Positions 13,974 to 21,058 of a stretch of 28,626 nucleotides of DNA are shown in pieces. Under the pieces are notes generated by a model. It saw nothing but the letters and a program-made list of their open reading frames with translations. It was not told the origin of the DNA and searched no databases. Made by a program: the position numbers and the translations under genes. Position 1 is the stretch's first letter. The number at the start of each line of letters is the position of its first letter. Origin of the DNA: JBQCHF01 sp051953655 (GTDB taxonomy: Bacteria; Actinomycetota; Actinomycetes; Motilibacterales; Motilibacteraceae); NCBI GenBank assembly GCA_051953655.1, contig JBQCIO010000020.1, positions 1 through 28,626 on the forward strand, written 5' to 3'.

Positions 13974-16133
13974 CTAGCGCTTGCCGGGGGTCGGACCGTG
14001 AGCGCGGACCTTGTGGAGGCGCAGGCCGCCCAGCTTCACGACCTTGCCGCAGAGCTCGCAGGCGTCCTTCTCCTCGCGGTGCGCCACCATGTGGCGGCCC
14101 AGGTGCGCAGGAAGGGCGAAGACCCGCTGGCACTGGGGACAGGGGTAGTTCTTGGTGATGCCGTGCTCGTACCAGAGGTGGTTCCGCAGCGGCACCTCGA
14201 CGTAGAAGACGGCGTCGCAGCCCTTCTCGTAGCAGCGGAACTCGGTCGCGCTCTCGCCGCGGGCAGCCTTCGACTTGGACACGACTCCGTGACTCCAGCG
14301 CCGGTGCGCCGCCAGCCCGGCCCAGTTCTTCTGCTCCTTCCCGCAGTCCGGACAGTCGATCGCGCCGCCGAGGTCCGGAACGGCCGGCTGGTAGTCATCA
14401 GGGGCGACGATGGGGTTGCTGGGATCGTGGTGGGTGTAGATCCGGATGCGGCGCGGGTCCAGGCCGCGGGAGCCGAAGCCGCCCTTCTGGGCACCGGGGC
14501 CGGTGGCGGCGGGCAGGATCTCCACCCGGGAGAACACGGTCGCCAGCCAGGCGGCGCGCTGGCCGTGGCTCGCGGTAGCCCAGACGTGCTCGGGGTCCAT
14601 GTTGACGAACGGCTGCAGGCTCTCGGGGGCGATGCTGTCCTGCGCCAGCAGCTCCTGAAGCTCCGTGATCCTCGCCTCGGTCGTCTCGATGGCGTCGAGC
14701 ACCAGGTGCAGGGCCCGCCCGCTGGACGACTTCCCACGCTCCTCCAGGTCCTTCAGCTCGGCCTGGTGCCGGCGCAGCTCGGCGAGGTGGTCCGCGGCCC
14801 GGGTCTCCTGCTTGCTCAGCGCCTGCGTCACCAGCTCGGCGTGGCGGGCGGCGAAGTCGGGCTGGGCGAGCAGCTGCAGGAAGACGGCGATGACCCAGTT
14901 CTCGACCGCGACCTGCGTGATCGTGTTGCCGGCGCACCGCTGACGGTTCTGGGACGAGACCCGGCACGCGTAGCTGCTGGTGGCATGCGGCTCGCCGGAG
15001 CCATACATGCGCTGCCCGCAGGAGGTGCTCATCCTGCTGCCGTCGGCGGCGAGGGGACCGGACCCGCACACGATGAGGCTGGAGAGAAGGGGGGCCTGGC
15101 CGGATCGGTTCGCGACCCAGGTGGCCTGCTGGGCGATGAGGGTCTGCAGGTGCACGAACTGCTCGTAGCTGATCAGGGGCTCGTTGATGATGTGCGGATT
15201 CCCGTCCGCGTCGAGCGCCGGCCGCATCGACCGCTCGATGGCGTGCCCGGTCGCGGAGTCGTAGTCGATCTGCGGCACTCCGCCGAACAGGACGGGGTTG
15301 CGCAGGAGCGCGCGCATGTGGTTGTAGCGGAACTCCTCCCCGCGGCGATTCCGGAAGCCCTGCTCGTTGGCCTTGCGAACGGCAGAAATGACGCTCATGC
15401 GGTCGGTCATGACCCAGTCGATCACCATGAGCAGGATGTCCTTCTCCGCTGGGTGAAGGCGCAGCCGCTTGGTGTCCTCCTTCGTCTTGTTGTAGACCCG
15501 CTCGCCGTTGACGAGGGTGAAGTCGACCTCCCAGCCGAACGGCGGCGGCCCTCCGAGCCAGGCGCCCTTCTGCTTGCGCGCAGCACGGTCCCTGCTGACC
15601 CGAACGGAAGTGTTGGCGCTCTCGCCCTGAGCCTGAACTGCAAGGAACAGGGCGAACTGCATCTGCATGGGATCGGACAGGTCGAACGTGCCCTCGCAGG
15701 CGCTGATGAGCAGGACGTTGTGCTCGGCCAGCTGCTCGAAGTACTCGGAGACCTCGGAAACGCGACGACCGATCCGGTCCAGCTTGTACACGACCACGGC
15801 CTTGTAGCGGCCGGAGGTGGCGACGGAGATCAGCTCCTTGATCTTCTGCCGGTTGGCGCTCTTCTTCCACCCGGAGACGACCTGCCGGAGCCGGCTGCCG
15901 CCCTCCTCGATCGGCCGGGGGTCGTAGTGGTAGCCCTCCCGCTCGAAGATCTTGGCCGTCCCCGCCGCCTGCACCTCGAAGGAGCAGTTGTCCTCTCCGG
16001 GCTTGCTGCTCTTGCGCAGCAGCTCCAGGGCAGCGTCCTTGCCATGCGTCGTCTTCGTAGTCGCACCGGAGGTGGGTCTGCTCGGCTGCTGGGCGCGCAG
16101 GTTGGCGAGGTACGAGTTGCTGTTCGTGTTCAC
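13974..16133 (-). CDS. Large serine recombinase (integrase) with four C-terminal C2H2 zinc fingers
   Basis: A 719-residue protein from the GTG at 16133, chosen for AGGGAG six bases upstream; a GTG at 16172 adds 13 residues. Catalytic domain: LLRKSS gives R40 and nucleophile S42, with KLDRIGR (R120, R123). GGPPPFGW starts the recombinase domain, which runs through LRNPVLFGG (about 200-300). A zinc ribbon follows in which the first CxxC is stretched to C-x15-C. A coiled coil (about 450-510) is next. The end, 594-712, holds four C2H2 fingers; the third is C-x2-C-x3-F-x5-L-x2-H-x3-H, the classical TFIIIA spacing. Large serine integrases cut attP and attB with 2-base staggers and integrate directionally. 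The fingers are not part of the usual family plan and may add DNA-site recognition. It probably mobilised this island. Confidence 0.9.
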   Translation of the reverse strand: MNTNSNSYLANLRAQQPSRPTSGATTKTTHGKDAALELLRKSSKPGEDNCSFEVQAAGTAKIFEREGYHYDPRPIEEGGSRLRQVVSGWKKSANRQKIKELISVATSGRYKAVVVYKLDRIGRRVSEVSEYFEQLAEHNVLLISACEGTFDLSDPMQMQFALFLAVQAQGESANTSVRVSRDRAARKQKGAWLGGPPPFGWEVDFTLVNGERVYNKTKEDTKRLRLHPAEKDILLMVIDWVMTDRMSVISAVRKANEQGFRNRRGEEFRYNHMRALLRNPVLFGGVPQIDYDSATGHAIERSMRPALDADGNPHIINEPLISYEQFVHLQTLIAQQATWVANRSGQAPLLSSLIVCGSGPLAADGSRMSTSCGQRMYGSGEPHATSSYACRVSSQNRQRCAGNTITQVAVENWVIAVFLQLLAQPDFAARHAELVTQALSKQETRAADHLAELRRHQAELKDLEERGKSSSGRALHLVLDAIETTEARITELQELLAQDSIAPESLQPFVNMDPEHVWATASHGQRAAWLATVFSRVEILPAATGPGAQKGGFGSRGLDPRRIRIYTHHDPSNPIVAPDDYQPAVPDLGGAIDCPDCGKEQKNWAGLAAHRRWSHGVVSKSKAARGESATEFRCYEKGCDAVFYVEVPLRNHLWYEHGITKNYPCPQCQRVFALPAHLGRHMVAHREEKDACELCGKVVKLGGLRLHKVRAHGPTPGKR

Positions 16134-16271
16134 GGTGTTCTCCCTGGCTGGTGTGGCCTGACGGGAGGGCACCGTGCGCGCGCCCAGGTGTAGCGCAATC
16201 GACTAGGCGAACATCTCCAAGAAGCTCTGTCCGACGGACGGCCGATCAGGGGCGCGTGCCACAGGCGGGGG

Positions 16272-17177
16272 TCAGCCTGGCTCCGGGTGCGGTGCCTGTC
16301 CGTTGGAGGTCCCACCCGTCGCAGCCGCCAGGTCGCCCACAGAGCCCGGGGTTAGAAGGTGCTGGCGGATCGTGGCAAGTTCGGCGCGCAGGGCCTCCAC
16401 CGTCCCGGTCAGCGCCTGCACCTGCGCGGCCAGCGCCGCGGCCGCTGCGGCCTGCTGCGCGGTGGCGTCCTGGTCGTCGGCGACCTCCTGCTCGAGTGCG
16501 GCCTGGGCCGGCTGGCCGACCACGTTGACGAACCAGGCGGCCACGCTCGCGGTCAGCACGCCGGCCAGCGCGATCCCGGTGAGCATCAGCACCCCGGCGG
16601 CGACCCGCCCGGTCGTGGTCACCGGGAACCGGTCCCCGTAGCCGACCGTGGTGACCGTGGCCAGCGCCCACCAGAACGCATCGCCCAGGCTGCGGATGTT
16701 CCCGCCGCCGCGGCGCTCGGCGTCGTACACGATGACCGCGGTGGTGGCCAGGATGAGCGCCGAGACCAGGGCGACGAACACGGTCACCTGCCGCACCGCG
16801 CGCCCGCCGGCCCGCCTGGTCGCGGACACCACCAGGGCGTAGACGCGGACCAGGCGCAGCAGCCGGGCCAGTCGGGCCAGGCGCAGCGGCCGCAGGAACG
16901 GGACGACCACGACGAGCAGGTCCAGCGGGTGCCGGCGCACGAACGGCCACCGCGCGGGCGCCAGGTACAGCCGGGCCAGATAGTCCACGGCGAACCCGAA
17001 CCAGATGACCGCGTTCGCTACCTGAAGCACCCGGGCCTCGGCCGGTGTGAGCGGGTGGGCCAGCGGCAGCACAAGCACGACGACGAACACGACCGCGAGC
17101 AGGGTGAGGGGGATGTCGGTGTGCCGTTCCCACCAGTCGTAGCCGCCAGCGGCGCGCCAGCGGCGCAGCGTCTTCAC
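16272..17177 (-). CDS. Voltage-gated-type potassium channel
   Basis: A 301-residue protein from the GTG at 17177; the frame runs 94 codons further up but that part is not protein-like. The selectivity filter TVGYGD is at 177-182 after the pore helix DAFWWALATVT. Membrane segments: about 22-40 (S1), 52-73 (S2), 84-95 (S3), then an Arg-rich S4-like stretch with R every third residue (LRPLRLARLARLLRLVR, 95-111). S5 is about 131-151 and S6 about 192-220. The C-terminus (about 222-285) is an Ala/Gln-rich coiled coil, typical of tetramer assembly. It selectively passes K+ across the cell membrane. It has no functional link to neighbouring genes and is probably island cargo. Confidence 0.9.
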   Translation of the reverse strand: MKTLRRWRAAGGYDWWERHTDIPLTLLAVVFVVVLVLPLAHPLTPAEARVLQVANAVIWFGFAVDYLARLYLAPARWPFVRRHPLDLLVVVVPFLRPLRLARLARLLRLVRVYALVVSATRRAGGRAVRQVTVFVALVSALILATTAVIVYDAERRGGGNIRSLGDAFWWALATVTTVGYGDRFPVTTTGRVAAGVLMLTGIALAGVLTASVAAWFVNVVGQPAQAALEQEVADDQDATAQQAAAAAALAAQVQALTGTVEALRAELATIRQHLLTPGSVGDLAAATGGTSNGQAPHPEPG

Positions 17178-17378
17178 CGCCGCATCATCCCGTGCGTGGC
17201 CGCCATCCAGGAACGGAACGCACCGAAGGGGCGCCGCTCTCACTGGGTGTGTCCCATTTCGATGAGAGGTGTAGAGAGTCTGGTTCAACTCCCAGGCTGG
17301 CTGGGGCACCTCTACCTGGGCTAACCGCGCCGCCGATGTCCAACTGCAGGCTTGCGGGTTGACCGGCACACTGACGGC

Positions 17379-17999
17379 GTGTGGGTGCACCTGGAGAACT
17401 GGATCGTGCAAGACGGCGAGATCCCTGAACTTCACGTCGGTAGTGTTCTGCGCGACCACGGGCTGCGTGCCGCGTGCTGGAGCATCGAGGAATCACAGGA
17501 ATCCGAACGCTGCCTCGAGCTCGCCGGGCCCGACCCGTCGGGCGACCGAGCCCCCCACTATGCGCTCAGCGGCACCGTCGAGTGGGGCCGGGAGCCGAGC
17601 CGCATGCTGCTCCGGGTCGGCGACTTCGGAGTCCTCGCCGAACCCCGCAGCTTCCGTCGCGTGCCCGGCAGCTCGCCGCAAGACGACGTGCTGGAGCGGT
17701 TCTCGCCCGCCTTCTTCGTGCCCGCACGAGGAACCCGGGTCACGGCATTGTGCAGGCTGGAGGTGCTGGCCGCCTACGAGACCGACGAGAGGTTCGGCGT
17801 CATCGACATCCGTCGCGACTGGGACGTCCGGCAGCTCCAGCTCCAGCACCGCACCCTGGTCCCCGTGCCAGGGCGGGAAAGAGAACGCAGTGTCGGCAGA
17901 GTCCTTCGCGTCGATGACATCGAACGGATGCACCGCTGGGCCGACGACACGGGCGATGACTACGTCACGTACCTGCTTGACCTGCAGCCAACAACCTAA
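17379..17999 (+). CDS. Hypothetical protein, divergent from the channel gene
   Basis: A 206-residue soluble protein from the GTG at 17379 (alternative start at 17352). The N-terminus VWVHLENWIVQDGEIPELHVGSVL precedes a beta-rich region (ALSGTVEWGREP, MLLRVGDFGVLAEP). Then come VTALCRLEVLAAYETDE and FGVIDIRRDWDVRQL, and a polar C-terminus. Third-position GC is high across the frame, supporting coding. I do not recognise a family. It ends directly before a nested hairpin and the IS remnant, so its right side may be a rearrangement boundary, although its own stop is intact. Confidence 0.65.
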   Translation: MWVHLENWIVQDGEIPELHVGSVLRDHGLRAACWSIEESQESERCLELAGPDPSGDRAPHYALSGTVEWGREPSRMLLRVGDFGVLAEPRSFRRVPGSSPQDDVLERFSPAFFVPARGTRVTALCRLEVLAAYETDERFGVIDIRRDWDVRQLQLQHRTLVPVPGRERERSVGRVLRVDDIERMHRWADDTGDDYVTYLLDLQPTT

Positions 18000-18000
18000 C

Positions 18001-18065
18001 GGCAGCTTCCACGTCTGCTCGCTGAGCGAGCACGTGGACGGCTCAGGTAGCTGCGGGAAGCTGCC
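18001..18065 (+). terminator. Nested inverted repeats after the 17379-17999 gene
   Basis: The outer arms GGCAGCTTCC (18001-18010) and GGAAGCTGCC (18056-18065) are perfect complements, with one more pair just outside. Inside, TGCTCGCT (18016-18023) and AGCGAGCA (18025-18032) form a tight hairpin. CCACG (18009-18013) and CGTGG (18033-18037) offer a competing extension of that hairpin. Position favours a terminator; alternative folds are possible. Confidence 0.5.
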
Positions 18066-18077
18066 GCTGCCTGGGTG

Positions 18078-18266
18078 TCACGGCTGACGGCGTTGCAAGG
18101 TGGTCGCGATGCAGGCGACCTGGAGCCGTCCGGTGGCCGAGGCGGTGGTGTTCTCGAAGGACTTGGCCAGGCGACGTGCCCGGCTGAGCCGGCCGTGGGC
18201 GACCTCGACGCGCCAGGCGTGGCGGAGAGGCCGGAACACCGGCTGCTTGTCGTCCCAGCCGACCCG
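18078..18266 (-). pseudogene. 3' remnant of an IS5/IS4-like DDE transposase
   Basis: About 62 codons in a minus-strand frame end at a TGA (18078-18080). The translation contains GWDDKQPVFRPLRHAWRVEV, then SRARRLAKSFENTTASATGR and LQVACIATTL. This matches the end of IS5-group transposases (W-x-VE, a catalytic Glu context, then RRLAK-x(2,3)-E and a final helix). No upstream transposase sequence remains; beyond about 18266 the frame becomes unlike protein and copy B of the dispersed repeat begins at 18301. Confidence 0.7.
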
Positions 18267-18300
18267 ACACGCAGCTCGACCCCGTGGCCTCGGCCCAGGT

Positions 18301-18420
18301 GGGGTAGTGACGAAACTGCCGAACGCCAGCCCGGGGGCTCAGCGCCACCCGCGGCTGCACGTTGTTGCACGCGAACCGGGCCCGGCCTTGCACACCGCCG
18401 GCATCAGCTGTCCGGCGGGG
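18301..18420. repeat. 120-bp dispersed repeat, copy B
   Basis: Gap-free partner of 5317-5436 (106/120 by hand count). Its terminal hairpin is perfect here: CCGCCGG (18395-18401) with CCGGCGG (18412-18418). It lies directly upstream, in minus-strand sense, of the transposase remnant, as if one replaced the other's 5' part. Confidence 0.75.
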
Positions 18421-18997
18421 CAGGGAAGCGTGAGGCCACTCAGCCGGTCGGTCCGGCGGAAGGGAGAGGCGACGTTGCGCCGACAGGCCGCCGTTGCGCG
18501 CGTCCTACAGGCACGCGGCACCGCGGCCCAGCGCCCGGCATCCTCCACGCCGTCGTCGCCGCATCGGAGCGGCCCTGTGGACCTGCTGGGTGGGCGGTCA
18601 GCGCTTCCTCGCAGTCGAGCCTGACCAGATCCTGGCCAGACTCGACCCGCCTACGCGCCCGGTGCCGTGTCGGTCCCGCCGGCCTCCAGGGAGGTGGTCC
18701 GGCTGATGATGTCGCCCTTCCTGGTGCTGCGGTCGGGACCGGAGCTGGACATGATCTCCTGGTTCCTCACGGCGGTCTCGGTCATCTGGAGCGGTCACCC
18801 ACTGCAACATGAAGGACTCGTCCAGCGCCACGACTGGCACAGGGCGACCCCGGAAGGTCGAACCTGCGACGAGTCGATGGTAGGAACGCAGCGCCCGCAA
18901 GAGCTCGCCGTCCGCCGGGTGTGCGTAGGACTGGTGTGCCCCTCAACGCTGAGATGCAAGAGGATCGCGCGGCCGAGTCGTGACGGGTCTTCGTGCG
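18421..18997. other. Debris region between the repeat and a cysteine-peptidase-like gene
   Basis: No complete gene is convincing. A minus-strand frame near 18800-18940 reads LLRALRSYHRLVAGSTFRG and VVALDESFMLQWV with good codon bias, then degrades. A second minus-strand frame with very high third-position GC begins at an ATG at 18785. Together they may be one gene broken by a frameshift. Confidence 0.35.
18651..18785 (-). CDS. Possible 44-residue peptide
   Basis: The ATG at 18785 starts a frame ending in TAG at 18651-18653. The product begins MTETAVRNQEIMSSSG, continues through DIISRTTSLEAGG and ends GTDTAPGA. Nearly every codon ends in G or C. It has no clear ribosome site. The opposite-strand frame shares the same third positions and encodes a hydrophobic segment, so strand is uncertain. 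It could be a small peptide or the tail of a broken gene. Confidence 0.25.
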   Translation of the reverse strand: MTETAVRNQEIMSSSGPDRSTRKGDIISRTTSLEAGGTDTAPGA

Positions 18998-19675
18998 CTA
19001 GGCGGCGCGGGCGTCGTCGGAGGTGCAAGCAGTCACCCGGGCGTAAAGCTCGTCAACCAGCCACGGGGTGAGAGTGCTGCGGTCCGCCGGGTCGTGGTTG
19101 CGATGGCCGGTCATATCCGGGCGGCGGATGTAGGCCACGACCGTTCCCTGCCCGTCGGTGGCGATCTGCGGCTCAGCAGCTGCGAGGAAGCCGCCTGTGG
19201 CCTGGGTGATGAGCGGCATGAGGTGCAGGTTCTTCTCCGGCCGGCTGATCTGCGGCAAGGTGGGGTCGAGCAGCCAGCGTCGCGACCGGCCGTCGGTGCG
19301 GGCTGACGCCAGCACCACCGCGTGCCCGTCCCACTGGTCTTCAATGACGGAGTCGGTGCCGGCGGTGCCGACGGTGAACGCGTCGGACGGCTGCGGACCG
19401 ATACAGCCGCTCATCGCGTAGCGGTGGGCGGCGGGATTGGCCGCGTTGAGGTCGACCGCGCAGACCTCGGAACGGTAGCCCAGGCGCTCCAGCGCTCCCT
19501 GAATGGTGTACGAGGCGAGGATGCAGCAGTTGATCGGCAGGCCGACCTCTCGGCGGAGATCGTCGAAGGTACGCACGAGCGCGGGGAAGGTCGTCGGCAG
19601 GGCGGCGGCGACCACCTGGTCGGCGACGGCGACGGCGACGGCGTCGCTGGTCTGCGGGTGCGGGAAGCGGAACAT
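18998..19675 (-). CDS. Cysteine-peptidase/transglutaminase-like protein
   Basis: A 225-residue protein from the second of two adjacent ATGs; AGGAGG stands five bases before the ATG at 19675. Residues 48-63 (INCCILASYTIQGALE) give one or two cysteines (C50/C51) at the head of a helix. WDGHAVVL gives H118, and RWLLDPTLPQI gives D137. This Cys-helix, His-strand, Asp order is the plan of transglutaminase-like and papain-like peptidases. The strands around YRSEVCAVDLN also fit. It has no signal peptide, so it is probably cytosolic. Substrate unknown; it could process a peptide, modify a protein or be a toxin. A terminator-like hairpin upstream separates it from the nucleotidyltransferase gene. Confidence 0.6.
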   Translation of the reverse strand: MFRFPHPQTSDAVAVAVADQVVAAALPTTFPALVRTFDDLRREVGLPINCCILASYTIQGALERLGYRSEVCAVDLNAANPAAHRYAMSGCIGPQPSDAFTVGTAGTDSVIEDQWDGHAVVLASARTDGRSRRWLLDPTLPQISRPEKNLHLMPLITQATGGFLAAAEPQIATDGQGTVVAYIRRPDMTGHRNHDPADRSTLTPWLVDELYARVTACTSDDARAA

Positions 19676-19992
19676 CATGTCCTCCTGGCCTGTTGGGTGC
19701 CGCTTGCGACCAGGGACCGTCTGGCGCCGGGGAGGATGGGCAGTCGCCGGGTCGAGCAAGTCGATAGGCGGCCGGACGGCGCACTGGATGGCTCTTCTTG
19801 GCCGATGGCGGCGGCGCCTAGTTGGCGCCCCTACTGGCGTTGCTGCCGAGGCATCGCTGTCCACGGCCGTCACGTCCTAGTCGCTCTGGCCGGCCAATCC
19901 GGAGCCCGTCAGCGACGCGGATCTACGTCGCGATGGGAGGGGCTGTCTGGTCCTGCCCCGCCTCGTGGTGAGCTGTGGTCTCGCCGCCGCCT

Positions 19993-20018
19993 CCAGCAGC
20001 CGCCGGGTCGGCTGCTGG
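19993..20018 (-). terminator. Perfect 10-bp stem-loop
   Basis: CCAGCAGCCG (19993-20002) and CGGCTGCTGG (20009-20018) flank a six-base loop. It lies 44 bases past the leftward stop at 20062. The remaining gap to 19676 shows no gene and should hold the promoter of the cysteine-peptidase-like gene. Confidence 0.55.
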
Positions 20019-20061
20019 CCGGCCAGTGCGCGCCTACCGAGGAGCCGTCATGTCCGGCGCG

Positions 20062-20294
20062 TCACTCCGCGGGCATCAGCACCGTGGTCAGCAGGCGGCG
20101 GGTACGTCCCTCGGCGGGCAGGGACAGCCGCCGGGTGATCGCCTCGCGGAGTTCGGCCAGCTCGGCAGGGGCGGGGCGGTCAGCAGCGGGCTGTCGTCGC
20201 GGCCTTCGCCGGGCCACTGGGATGGGCGGGCGGCTTCTTCGGGCTCACCGGCCGACGCGGGCGGGTCGCGAGTGGGCAGAGGACGTGGGTGCAA
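20062..20294 (-). pseudogene. Short frameshifted coding remnant overlapping the nucleotidyltransferase 3' end
   Basis: One minus-strand frame, with high third-position GC, reads EEAARPSQWPGEGRDDSPLL and then stops looking like protein near 20160. A different frame continues convincingly as AELAELREAITRRLSLPAEG and ends LLTTVLMPAE at a TGA (20062-20064). Joining them needs a single shift in the C-rich stretch around 20160-20180. It may be the remains of a partner gene co-transcribed with the nucleotidyltransferase. No family recognised. Confidence 0.4.
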
Positions 20295-20898
20295 TCAGCA
20301 GCTGGTGCAACGGCCGGCCGAGTACCAGCACCTCGTCCCTGAGCCACGTGTCGACGATCGGCTCCCGCCTGCGAACGAGCGCGCGCAAGTGGTCCTCTTC
20401 GATGTGCACGGCGTGGCAGCGGTTTCCCGTCCAGGCCATGACCTGGTCCTCCAAGTCTCGCAGGCCCTCGGCGGTGTCGTCCGGCTCCACCCCGCCGTCG
20501 CCGACGATCAGCATGTCGATGTCGCTGTCCGGGCCGGCCTCCCCACGGGCGAAGGACCCGAACACGCTCACGTGCGGGGGCAGAGGCGACAGCTGCCGGG
20601 CGGCCTCGGCGAGCCGCTCGAGGATGGAACGGCGCGCCCCGGCGGCCGCGAGCACCGCGGGGGCCAGCACGTGCTGGCGGTTCAGCCGGTACAGGTAGCC
20701 CTGGTTGGCCTCGTCGGCGAGCACGAGCCCTTGCGCCACCAGCCGGTCCAACACGTGCGCGTGTCCGGCCCGAGTCCCGCGCGGGGCCAGGCGAGCGATT
20801 CGGCTCGCGCTTAGCCCGCGTTCGGTGTCTGCGAGCACCTCGAGCACGGCCGAGTCCAGGCTCGGGGCTAGCGCCGCCAGGGGATGGGACAGATCCAC
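20245..20898 (-). CDS. Winged-helix plus MNT-type nucleotidyltransferase protein
   Basis: A 217-residue protein from a GTG at 20898 (a GTG at 20925 is an alternative). The N-terminus VDLSHPLAALAPSLDSAVLE begins a helix-turn-helix (about 18-75), common in actinobacterial proteins of this family. The nucleotidyltransferase signature GSFARG is at 114-119 with metal-binding D126-x-D128 (PDSDIDMLIV). The third Asp is probably in the strand around HAVHIEED. Minimal nucleotidyltransferases (MntA-like) often act as antitoxins by AMP-ylating a HEPN toxin, but no HEPN gene is adjacent; only a frameshifted remnant overlaps its 3' end. Regulation by self-binding through the winged helix is plausible. It is the last island gene before the tadA junction. 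Confidence 0.75.
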   Translation of the reverse strand: MDLSHPLAALAPSLDSAVLEVLADTERGLSASRIARLAPRGTRAGHAHVLDRLVAQGLVLADEANQGYLYRLNRQHVLAPAVLAAAGARRSILERLAEAARQLSPLPPHVSVFGSFARGEAGPDSDIDMLIVGDGGVEPDDTAEGLRDLEDQVMAWTGNRCHAVHIEEDHLRALVRRREPIVDTWLRDEVLVLGRPLHQLLIAPTSSAHSRPARVGR

Positions 20899-21058
20899 GC
20901 CTCGAACGTGCAAGTATCTCGTCACCCTGTCAACTATTTCTGCACCCTTCCAAGCGGACCGGAAGATTCGGGGGACCGTAGCGCGCGGTCGGCGGGTAGG
21001 TCGGTGACCGGGACAGGCTGGATCCGTTGGTCCCGACCCGGCAGCGGGGGCAACGGAT

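Noticed and set aside
13998..16193. 731-codon open frame on the plus strand opposite the recombinase
   Set aside because: It is a GC-driven shadow: low-complexity Val/Gly/Leu/Asp-rich translation with no domain, while the minus strand has catalytic and zinc-binding motifs.
20925..20945. TTGACA upstream of the nucleotidyltransferase gene as a -35 box
   Set aside because: The only -10-like hexamer (TACTTG) is 11 bases away, too close for a normal promoter.
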